NCBI GenBank assembly: GCA_015062005.1
Contig: SUVL01000017.1
Span: forward strand, 1-57,460
Reading direction: 5' to 3'
Origin: Akkermansiaceae bacterium
GTDB lineage: Bacteria > Verrucomicrobiota > Verrucomicrobiia > Verrucomicrobiales > Akkermansiaceae
Length of the DNA: 57,460 bases
The notes beneath the pieces are model-generated. The model saw only the letters and a program-made list of their open reading frames with translations. It ran no database searches and was not told where the DNA came from. A program made the position numbers and the translations under genes. Each line of letters starts with the position of its first letter. Within the stretch, counting starts at the first letter, position 1. Shown piece by piece: positions 50,683-57,460 of this stretch.

Positions 50683-51669
50683 TCAGCAGATTACCCCAGT
50701 GCAGCGGGGGCAAGCCTCTACCCGGTGACCAGGGGCAATTTCAATCATGCCGGGGCGCTCAGTAAGCTCCTCGACTGGTACTCCCATGCGCTGGCAGAAG
50801 CGGCAGCCTTTCACGTAGTTTCGGATGGATTCCACATGCCCCGGAATGGCGGGCAGATAGGTCTTGCGTGTGTATTCGCGGCGGGGCATGGCGGCCAGCA
50901 GAGCCTTGGTATAGGCATGCTGCGGGTTGGCAAAGAGTTCTTCCACCGAGGCACTCTCCACGATGCGGCCGGCGTACATGACCAACACGCGGTCGCAGTT
51001 CTGGGCAATCACTCCCAAATCATGCGTAATGAGCAGAGAGGAAGCTCCCAGATCCTCACGCAGTTCACGCAGCAGAGCCAGAATCTGCTGCTGCACGGTC
51101 ACATCCAGCGCGGTAGTCGGTTCATCGGCAATGATGAGTTCCGGGCGGCAGGCCAGTGCCATGGCGATGACCACGCGCTGCCGCATACCGCCGGAAAGCG
51201 CGCCGGGGTACTGGTGCGCACAAACAGCAGCACTGGGGAGTTTGACCCGGTTGAGCAGGTTGATAGCCTCCACCCAGGCAGCCTCCGCAGTCATATCGCG
51301 GTGCAGCATCAGCGTTTCTGCAATCTGGTCTCCGATGGTATGCACCGGATTAAGGGCACTCATGGGCTCCTGGAAAATAACCCCGACGCGACCGCCTCTC
51401 AACTCCCGCAAGCGGGATGGAGGCATCTTGACCACATCATCGCCATCGAACAGGATTTCTCCCCCCGTAATGCGACCGGTAGGCTGGGGCAACAGGCGCA
51501 CCAGGCTCATGGCGGTCACGCTCTTGCCGCAGCCACTCTCACCCACGATGCCTACGCAAGCCCCACGGGGAATGGTGAAACTGATATCATCCACAGCGGT
51601 GGAAAGGCCGCGCTCTGTCTCGAACGCAACTGAAAGGTTCTTCACTTCCAGAAGATTAGTCATACTCAT
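50683..51669 (-). CDS. Peptide ABC importer ATP-binding protein (DppD/OppD type)
   Basis: The 328-residue ATPase has GESGCGKSVTAMS (Walker A), ALSGGMRQRVVIAMALACRP (signature), LIIADEPTTALD (Walker B) and LLITHDLGV. The C-terminal oligopeptide-transporter extension has four cysteines (GCRFC and ACPRC region), which bind an Fe-S cluster in relatives. Its ATG overlaps the stop of the binding-protein gene. It is the last gene of the operon. Only one ATPase gene is present, while Dpp-type importers use two different ones and YejF carries two domains; the second must be elsewhere or this one forms a homodimer. Confidence 0.92.
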   Translation of the reverse strand: MSMTNLLEVKNLSVAFETERGLSTAVDDISFTIPRGACVGIVGESGCGKSVTAMSLVRLLPQPTGRITGGEILFDGDDVVKMPPSRLRELRGGRVGVIFQEPMSALNPVHTIGDQIAETLMLHRDMTAEAAWVEAINLLNRVKLPSAAVCAHQYPGALSGGMRQRVVIAMALACRPELIIADEPTTALDVTVQQQILALLRELREDLGASSLLITHDLGVIAQNCDRVLVMYAGRIVESASVEELFANPQHAYTKALLAAMPRREYTRKTYLPAIPGHVESIRNYVKGCRFCQRMGVPVEELTERPGMIEIAPGHRVEACPRCTGVIC

Positions 51670-53876
51670 TGGGCGGTGGCTGTTTCAGAAGGAAGCGGTA
51701 TCACGATATCCTCCTCCGGGAAGGATTCTCCGGAAATCCGCGCGCGGAGCGTCTCTTCCTTCATCTTTTCATCTATCCAGTACAAGTGGCTATCCACCGG
51801 GTCGTAATAACGCGGCGGGCAGAAGCGGCAATCCGGCTCATCCGGCCAGCGGACCCAGCGCCACTGGGCAAAACGCCAGTAGGAGGACGTCCACCCCGGC
51901 ACCCATGCCAGCGTATTGGCAATAAGCTGCTGCGCGTGGTGATGCGCCGCCACGGCATCAGCCTCGCTTGTTGCGGCCTTGCAGGCCAGAATGGCGCGGT
52001 CGAGAGATGGTGAGTTGGTAGCGGTAATATTGCTGGTACCAGGCATGATGGAACCATCCGCCTTGTACGCATACGAAGAATCGAAGAAAGGCGCAGGATC
52101 CGGCAGCGGCGGTGAGAAGCCCCAGGAGAAGATGGCGGCCTGATACCGCTTCGCCTTCACTCGCGTGTAGAGCACGGTGTCATCCGTCTGGTCCAGGCGC
52201 AGGTCGAGCCCGCAGCGGGCAGCCTCCTCGCGCAGCACATTCATGCAATTCGTGTAAAGCGGGTCTATGCGGCTGCTCATCACCACCTGCAGGCGGGTCC
52301 CGTCCGGTTTGCAGAGAATGCCATCCGGGCCTTCCTCCGTATATCCGGCGCGGGCAAAACATGCCCGCGCTTTTTCCGGAGAAAACGGCAGCGCGCGGAT
52401 GCTTTCATCCGTATACTGCCCGAATCCGGAAAAATAAGACCCCAGGCGCGAGTAGTCACCACGGAATACCGTATCCAGCACCTGCTGCACATTCAGCGCA
52501 TAGTGGAACCCGCGGCGCATAGTCTTGTCGTTAAACGGCGGCTCAGAACAATTCAGGTGGAACCCGAAACAATTGCGCGGCCAGATATTGCTGAAATGCA
52601 CGCGCTGAATCAGCCCCCGGTGTACTGGCTCCATCTCCAGCCCTTCATACCAGGAATCCGCCTCGCGGGTGTTGAGGATGTCCAGCTGCCCCAGGCGGAA
52701 AAGCTCGCGCATCTTCGTATTCTCCGAAACAAACTGGTACACAATGTGGTCCACATTGCAGGAATAGCGCGTATACCGGCGGTTGGCCGCCCACCAGTTG
52801 GGCACGCGGATAAGGCTCACCTGGCGCCCCATTATCACATCATACGGATTCACCGTATAGCCACCAGTAGTAGGCGCCACGCGCCACAAGTAGCGTGTAG
52901 GATAATCCGGCCCGAATTCAGCATAGAACGCCGTGCAGCTGGGCGGCAGAGAGGCATAGAACGGTGCATACGGACGGGCGGTGGCCAGAGTAACGGCCAG
53001 ATAGTGGTTGCCGTATACCTCAATACGTGAAAAATTGCCCATGTAGTAATCGTTGTAGAACGGCTCTACTCCATAGGGCGACGTGCGCACATACAGCGAG
53101 GTGATGAAATCGCGCGTGGTCAGTTTCGAGCCATCAGAAAACCGGGCTTCTTCGTCAATATGGAAATAGACAGTGCGGCCGTCCTTGGAAACCGCCCAGC
53201 GGTCGGCCGTACCGGGAATCAGTTTACCGGTGCCGGGGTGCAGGCGGATGAGCGGGATATCTATATCATCATACAGATAGCGGCGGAATGCATTGTTGCT
53301 GTTCGGGCCGAACACCCGGAAGGTGCTCGGGAATGAGCGCTGCAACGCCAGGCGCAGGGTACCGCCCTTCACAGCCTTGGGGCTGCCCAGTTCCGGCTGG
53401 TCCTGCCCATCGTACCACTCCAGATCCTCAGGCAGCTGGTTTTCGCGCAGGAAACAGAGGTAATCCCCCTGCCCTTTGCGGCGGCTCAGACTCAGCAGAC
53501 TCGGCCAGATATTCTGGTAGCGCATCTTGGCGCGGTGCTGGCGGTTGCTGCCTGGGGCGGAGGTAAGATACTGCACCATGGCATCCATGCAAATCTGCCG
53601 GTTTTCCTCCAGTGAGTTTTCCACATACTCCTTCACCCGGGCATTCCAGCGCTCCGGAAAACCTGCAAAGCCAGGGGGCATATGCCAGCGCTTCGTGTAG
53701 GTCGGCACCGGGGCATCCTCATCAAACCCCATCGGCAGTGTCAGGTCGCTCGGGTGGTGCCACTCCAGCCCCAGGGCACTTCCCTCGTCATCACAACTGG
53801 TCAGAGCGAAAGTCCCCGCCAGCGCAGCAGCGCCCAGCAGGCAGAAACGCAGGATTCTATGAAAGGATAACGGCAT
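51666..53876 (-). CDS. Extracellular solute-binding protein family 5 (YejA-like peptide-binding lipoprotein)
   Basis: Read from ATG 53876, 736 residues with lipobox ALTSC at about residues 24-28. The family 5 fold is visible from KGGTLRLALQRSFPSTFRVF on, with LIRLHPGTGKLIPGTADRW and a conserved FGFHLNC...PFNDKTMRRGFHYALN block. It captures peptides in the periplasm for the adjacent permeases. It is longer than E. coli YejA because of ~150 added N-terminal residues. It lies between the permease genes and the ATPase gene, 2 bp from the former and overlapping the latter. Confidence 0.9.
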   Translation of the reverse strand: MPLSFHRILRFCLLGAAALAGTFALTSCDDEGSALGLEWHHPSDLTLPMGFDEDAPVPTYTKRWHMPPGFAGFPERWNARVKEYVENSLEENRQICMDAMVQYLTSAPGSNRQHRAKMRYQNIWPSLLSLSRRKGQGDYLCFLRENQLPEDLEWYDGQDQPELGSPKAVKGGTLRLALQRSFPSTFRVFGPNSNNAFRRYLYDDIDIPLIRLHPGTGKLIPGTADRWAVSKDGRTVYFHIDEEARFSDGSKLTTRDFITSLYVRTSPYGVEPFYNDYYMGNFSRIEVYGNHYLAVTLATARPYAPFYASLPPSCTAFYAEFGPDYPTRYLWRVAPTTGGYTVNPYDVIMGRQVSLIRVPNWWAANRRYTRYSCNVDHIVYQFVSENTKMRELFRLGQLDILNTREADSWYEGLEMEPVHRGLIQRVHFSNIWPRNCFGFHLNCSEPPFNDKTMRRGFHYALNVQQVLDTVFRGDYSRLGSYFSGFGQYTDESIRALPFSPEKARACFARAGYTEEGPDGILCKPDGTRLQVVMSSRIDPLYTNCMNVLREEAARCGLDLRLDQTDDTVLYTRVKAKRYQAAIFSWGFSPPLPDPAPFFDSSYAYKADGSIMPGTSNITATNSPSLDRAILACKAATSEADAVAAHHHAQQLIANTLAWVPGWTSSYWRFAQWRWVRWPDEPDCRFCPPRYYDPVDSHLYWIDEKMKEETLRARISGESFPEEDIVIPLPSETATAQ

Positions 53877-53878
53877 CT

Positions 53879-55474
53879 TTACTCGTAGTAGGAATGACGG
53901 CGCGGGTCTGTCGCCTCTCGTATGGATTCGCCTATGAATGTCACGATAAGCAGCGTGCCCACCAATGCCATGAACGCACTGGATACAATCCACGGGGACG
54001 AGAGCTTGGATAAGCCATCGTTAAGCAGGCGCCCCCAGCTGGCGTATGAATCAGGCAAGCCGAAACCCAGATAATCCAGCGAGGCCAGAGCCAGAATCAC
54101 GCTCGCCACGCTGAACGGAACCAGAGTCACCACAATGCCGCGCAGGTTCGGCAGGATATGGCGCAGCAGAATGTGCGCCGTGCCTGCCCCCATCACCTTG
54201 GCCGCTGCCACATAGTCGCGGGTCTTCTCCTTCATGGTAGCCGCGCGCACCAGGTAGGTCATGTGCATCCACCCGAACAAAGCCAGCAGACTCAGTATCA
54301 GGAACAAGCCTCGCATCTGCAGCGGCACGAAATCCGACACAATCATGACCACAAACAAAAACGGCAGCTGCGAGATAATCTCGATGATACGCTGCGTCAC
54401 CAAATCAAACTTACCTCCGAAATACCCCATGAGCATCCCCATGGTCAGCCCGATGAAGTAGATGACCGGCAGATACAGCAGCGCCGCCTTGATATTCACC
54501 TGAAGCCCGCCGTACAGATAGGCCAGGATATCCGCCCCCTGGCTGTTGGTTCCCAGCAGATGGTTGCCGGTCAAGGGCGGCGCCGGGTGGTAGTACACCT
54601 TGCACTCACTGCCTGCCTTGGTCAAAGCCAGAAAATCGCTCACCTGCTTCGGCCCGCGGTAATGCTCACTCACCAGCTTCCCTTCCTTATACGTAGCGGA
54701 GTACACCTCGCGCCGGTTGCGCAGCCATCCCTGGGTGCTGCCATCAGCAAGCCCCTTGCGGTAGCGCTGCCGCAAATGCATCTGCCCATCCTTATACAAG
54801 CGGCAGGCTAGTCCATTATACGGCGTTTCGCCATCCACATCATACAGCACGCCATCCCGCCAGACCAGCGGGTCGGAGGGGAACGGCACCGCATCCATCG
54901 TCGGGTCATACGGCACCAGGGGCATAATCACTACATCCGGCCAGCCCGGCTGCCCCGCTCGTTCCTTCAGTATCCGGTAGTCTGCCTCAGCCTGGGCCTC
55001 TGCTCCGGTGAGCCCGAACGTATTACCAGGAATAACCGCACGCGTAAGCGCCGGGCTGTACCAGTTCCCGTCATACACCACAAAAAGGGCACGCTTGCCC
55101 ACCAGGCACTGATCCAGCGCCGCCAGCAGCATGATAACACCAAAAACAACCAGCGACCAGTACCCGCGCCTGATCTTGCGGAAATGCTCCACCTGCTTGG
55201 CATACTTCGGCGGCAGCCGCAGACTGGAAGTGCGGCGCACCAGCAGATACAAACCGCAGAGCAGAAGAATCAACATGCTCAGCCACCCGAACCAGTGAAC
55301 CCGCTCATCTACTGCCAGGTACGGCGCCAACCTCTCGCTGCAACTCAGAAACGGAACCTCCCGGCTCACCGTAAACGGCCACGACAGCGTAGGCAGCAGC
55401 CAGCCGTGCAGCTCACCCAGCGCACCCAGCAAGGCGGCCAATATCAACAGCAAAGCTATCAGGTTCTTAGTCAT
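53879..55474 (-). CDS. Peptide ABC permease (YejE-like) with MORN-like insert
   Basis: The 531-residue protein ends in a classic binding-protein-dependent permease domain (about 325-531). AAAKVMGAGTAHILLRHILPN is the EAA loop, and LASLDYLGFGLPDSYASWG follows. E. coli YejE has 341 residues; the extra ~190 lie between the first helices and the permease core. Within them, residues about 205-272 read as degenerate MORN-type repeats: ETPYNGLACRLYKDGQMHLR, then LRNRREVYSATYKEGKLVSE. MORN_2 repeats are beta hairpins best known from antitoxin-like and membrane-linked proteins. I know of no such insert in this family. Confidence 0.88.
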   Translation of the reverse strand: MTKNLIALLLILAALLGALGELHGWLLPTLSWPFTVSREVPFLSCSERLAPYLAVDERVHWFGWLSMLILLLCGLYLLVRRTSSLRLPPKYAKQVEHFRKIRRGYWSLVVFGVIMLLAALDQCLVGKRALFVVYDGNWYSPALTRAVIPGNTFGLTGAEAQAEADYRILKERAGQPGWPDVVIMPLVPYDPTMDAVPFPSDPLVWRDGVLYDVDGETPYNGLACRLYKDGQMHLRQRYRKGLADGSTQGWLRNRREVYSATYKEGKLVSEHYRGPKQVSDFLALTKAGSECKVYYHPAPPLTGNHLLGTNSQGADILAYLYGGLQVNIKAALLYLPVIYFIGLTMGMLMGYFGGKFDLVTQRIIEIISQLPFLFVVMIVSDFVPLQMRGLFLILSLLALFGWMHMTYLVRAATMKEKTRDYVAAAKVMGAGTAHILLRHILPNLRGIVVTLVPFSVASVILALASLDYLGFGLPDSYASWGRLLNDGLSKLSSPWIVSSAFMALVGTLLIVTFIGESIREATDPRRHSYYE

Positions 55475-55477
55475 GAA

Positions 55478-56803
55478 TTAATCAAAACGTACACGTGGAT
55501 CCACCAGCGCCACCAGAAGGTCCGACAGCAGGTTCCCAATGATGATGATGATGGAAGTGAGCAGCAGCGTACCCATAATCAAAGAATAATCCTTATCCAT
55601 GAGCGCCTGGAAACTCAGCATACCAAAGCCCTGGATATCAAACACCCTCTCAATCAGAATGGAACCACCCACCACCGTGCAAATGACACTGCCGAACGTG
55701 GATACAATCGGAATGACAGAATTGCGGAAAGCATGCTTCCACACAGCCTGCCGGAACGGCACCCCCTTGGAAACAGCCGTGCGCACATAATCTGCCGCCA
55801 GATGCTCCATGAGATTATTCTTCATCATCATGGTCGTCACCGCAAAAGTCGACACCACATAGCAGGAAAGCGGCAACACCGTGTGCATAAATAAATCCTG
55901 CAACTGCTCCTTGAACGACATCCACTCAAACCCCGGGCTCACCAAGCCATACAGGGGGAACCATTCCAGACGCGCCCCAAGATATACCAGCAGCACAGCA
56001 CCCAGCGCAAAACCTGGCACCGCATACCCCATAAAGATGAGCACACTGCTCACACTATCAAACCAGCTGCGGTGCCACAACGCCTTGAACACCCCCAGCG
56101 GCACACTCACCACATACGTGATAAAGGCCCCCAGCAAACCAAAATACAACGAAACAGGCAGCCGGTCCATCATCATACGACTCACCGGCTCATTATACTT
56201 ATAAGACAACCCCAGATTCCCCTGCAGCACCCCCTGGAACGAACGGCGGCTTGCTACGGCCCGCCAGTTGCGGCATGCAGGCGTCTTTGCCAACCTGCCA
56301 ATCTGTTTCTCATCCGTGATACGCTGACGCTTAGCCAGGCGGGCAGCCCGCTCCTGTGGAGACTCCAGTTTCACCTGCCACCCCTCCGCCTTCATCCACT
56401 CCGGCGCCAGATACTGCGGTGTATCCCCCTCCCGCGTCACCTCCAGAGCCACCGCATTTCCACTTGTCGACGCAATGGTGATAACAGCCGCACCGTTTTC
56501 ATCAAACTCAGCCTTTGCAATCTCCACCGCCTGTGGCATCACCCCCAGCCACTGCAGATACGCCTTCCAGAGCGGCTCCTGCAAATTAAAAAGCTCCTCC
56601 AGGCGCTCCATGTCATCATTCCCCAGGCGGCCATTCATCTGCCCCACCGTCTTCTCACCACTCAACGCACCTATAGACTGCTCCTGCAGCATACGCTCCA
56701 CCGGCCCTCCCGGCACCATACGCGTCAGAAAAAACACCAGAAACGTGATGCCAATCAGAGTAATCGGCATCAGCAGCAGGCGTTTGAGTATATACTGTCG
56801 CAT
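55478..56803 (-). CDS. Peptide ABC permease (YejB/DppB-like) with enlarged loop
   Basis: The 441-residue inner-membrane protein begins MRQYILKRLLLMPITLIGIT and ends VALVDPRVRFD, the standard frame of the DppB/YejB family. The EAA loop reads YVRTAVSKGVPFRQAVWKHAF. It is about 75 residues longer than E. coli YejB; the added part (about 90-170) lies in the first periplasmic loop and looks like a small beta domain (AAVITIASTSGNAVALEV). It is first in the four-gene operon, 3 bp before the second permease. The promoter is at 56816-56844. Confidence 0.92.
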   Translation of the reverse strand: MRQYILKRLLLMPITLIGITFLVFFLTRMVPGGPVERMLQEQSIGALSGEKTVGQMNGRLGNDDMERLEELFNLQEPLWKAYLQWLGVMPQAVEIAKAEFDENGAAVITIASTSGNAVALEVTREGDTPQYLAPEWMKAEGWQVKLESPQERAARLAKRQRITDEKQIGRLAKTPACRNWRAVASRRSFQGVLQGNLGLSYKYNEPVSRMMMDRLPVSLYFGLLGAFITYVVSVPLGVFKALWHRSWFDSVSSVLIFMGYAVPGFALGAVLLVYLGARLEWFPLYGLVSPGFEWMSFKEQLQDLFMHTVLPLSCYVVSTFAVTTMMMKNNLMEHLAADYVRTAVSKGVPFRQAVWKHAFRNSVIPIVSTFGSVICTVVGGSILIERVFDIQGFGMLSFQALMDKDYSLIMGTLLLTSIIIIIGNLLSDLLVALVDPRVRFD

Positions 56804-56815
56804 GAGTACCGCAGT

Positions 56816-56844
56816 ATACTACTCCTATCCCCCCGCCAAGTCAA
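56816..56844 (-). promoter_or_regulatory. Promoter of the peptide importer operon
   Basis: On the reverse strand TTGACT (56839-56844), 17 bp, TAGTAT (56816-56821); ATG 56803 after 12 bp. Confidence 0.62.
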
Positions 56845-56871
56845 GCAGCGATTTCATTTCCTATCAGTCTA

Positions 56872-56971
56872 CGTCCGAGCGCAGCGAGGATATCGTCTGC
56901 GCCGCCAGGCGCAGATATCGTCCACGCCGCAGGCGTGGATTTCGTCCGGCCGCCCCGCGGGCGGATTTCGT
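56872..56971. repeat. Four-hairpin array, TATCG/TTTCG linkers
   Basis: Stems in order: TCCGAGCGCAGCGAGGA (imperfect), TCTGCGCC/GGCGCAGA, TCCACGCC/GGCGTGGA and TCCGGCCGC/GCGGGCGGA (one mispaired spot). Linkers are TATCG, TATCG, TTTCG and a final TTTCG. The last two units recur almost unchanged in the array at 57134. This and the next array fill most of the gene-free 575 bp between the importer operon and the 5S gene; the 160 bp between the two arrays hold nothing I recognise. Confidence 0.7.
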
Positions 56972-57133
56972 TCCCTATTCTGCACCGTCCAGCCCCTCCC
57001 TCATTATTTGGGAAAACAATCCCCCCGCGCACACAAGCACCATGATTTTCATTTCGGAGCATGGGGATTACCCGGCACCCCGTTTGTTTCCCTATGTATG
57101 CCCTTCCTTTCTTCCCGCCTGATGCGGAAATAA

Positions 57134-57232
57134 CGATATCCACACTGCGTGTGGACGATATCCGGCTTTGCCGGACGATATCCACGCCGCAGGCGTGGAT
57201 TTCGTCCGGCCGCCCCGCGGCCGGATTTCGTT
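57134..57232. repeat. Four-hairpin array with inverted linkers
   Basis: Stems: TCCACAC/GTGTGGA, TCCGGC/GCCGGA, TCCACGCC/GGCGTGGA, TCCGGCCGC/GCGGCCGGA, with 3-base loops. The first three stems are preceded by CGATA, the reverse complement of the TATCG linker. After the third stem the linker becomes TTTCG. The array thus changes orientation in its middle. The last two units match 56920-56969. Confidence 0.7.
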
Positions 57233-57341
57233 CCCTTTGGTGCACAGCTCAGATATCCCGCGTTCACCGGGGAAAACAGAAAGCTCACGCCCCGCGAAAG
57301 GGTGAAAACAGGCTGCGCCTGCGCGGCGCGTGTGAAACGGA

Positions 57342-57373
57342 AAGCCCCGCAGAACTTTCGTTCTGCGGGGCTT
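57342..57373 (-). terminator. Terminator of the rRNA operon
   Basis: Perfect 13-bp stem AAGCCCCGCAGAA/TTCTGCGGGGCTT with a 6-base loop, directly behind the 5S rRNA gene on the reverse strand and followed by TTCCG. Confidence 0.8.
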
Positions 57374-57378
57374 GTTTA

Positions 57379-57460
57379 CCCTGGCAGCTATCTACTCTCG
57401 CGGGACCTGTCGTCCGACTACCATCGACGTGCTGATGTTTCACTTCCGGGTTCGGAATGG
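57379..57460 (-). rRNA. rrf: 5S ribosomal RNA, 3' part
   Basis: The reverse strand reads CCATTCCGAACCCGGAAGTG, the conserved loop B/C region, then GTCGATGGTAGT and ends in TAGCTGCCAGG. That is about 80 of the usual 110-120 bases; the 5' part and presumably the 23S and 16S genes lie beyond the right edge. The 3' end is placed at about 57379-57381. A strong terminator hairpin follows. Confidence 0.93.

Noticed and set aside
56872..57232. CRISPR array
   Set aside because: The repeated parts are only 5-nt linkers and the variable parts are palindromes, not spacers. No cas gene is present.

Overview
The window is a 57-kb piece of a bacterial chromosome, very probably from the Verrucomicrobiota and close to Akkermansia. 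The pointers are a Verru_Chthon cassette protein, a giant autotransporter with beta-strand passenger repeats, ankyrin and Sel1-repeat proteins, many small lipoproteins, a cydAB pair preceded by a DUF4492 protein, and genes that rarely carry a Shine-Dalgarno sequence. The assignment is an inference from gene families; the only rRNA present is part of a 5S gene at the right end.

Layout. 1-2826: DUF4492-cydA-cydB, a cytochrome bd oxidase operon. 2831-5610: an accessory island with an AT-rich acyltransferase gene, a divergent tyrosine recombinase, a perfect 17-bp inverted repeat between them, a small element with terminal inverted repeats, and a 24-bp palindrome. 5613-18690: three very large cell-surface or periplasmic genes (ankyrin protein with new C-terminal modules, autotransporter, Verru_Chthon A). 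18868-22411: a compact housekeeping operon (pheA, DNA polymerase III delta-prime-like gene, yicC, gmk). 22459-23798: a small lipoprotein gene translationally coupled to a radical SAM/SPASM enzyme. 23808-31461: secreted proteins of unknown function, a membrane protein, Mrp-type Fe-S carrier, UDP-glucuronate decarboxylase, and an operon of small lipoprotein, hflX, L,D-transpeptidase and comM. 31524-35630: four lipoprotein or membrane genes, three of them paralogous Sel1-repeat proteins. 35764-44571: ABC-F ATPase, a pair of ABC exporters, a lipoprotein, parB and a glutaminyl-cyclase-like M28 enzyme. 44540-48350: a sigma/anti-sigma locus. 48493-56803: aspS and a Yej/Dpp-type peptide importer. 56804-57460: two hairpin arrays, a terminator and the 3' part of a 5S rRNA gene.

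The most unusual part is 44540-48350. It holds a complete ECF-like sigma factor, an anti-sigma-like membrane protein whose cytoplasmic region is seven near-identical 37-residue repeats (111-bp DNA repeats), and a PDZ protein. Beside them lie a second, truncated sigma-like protein with region 2 only and a membrane-anchored protein that shares the C-terminal domain of the PDZ protein. It looks like a duplicated surface-signalling cassette in which one copy has lost sigma region 4 and the anti-sigma gene.

Other items to pursue are the recombinase next to inverted repeats at the start of a surface-polysaccharide-type acyltransferase gene (a possible invertible promoter), the lipoprotein-radical SAM pair, a MORN-like insert inside a peptide-transport permease, three hairpin arrays with constant 5-nt linkers and changing stems, and three unrelated 7-bp tandem repeats at gene ends.

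Promoters across the window fit TTGAMC-N16-18-TAGAAT-like hexamers, and many lie so close to the start codon that the transcripts should be leaderless or nearly so. All calls come from reading the sequence; no database search was run.
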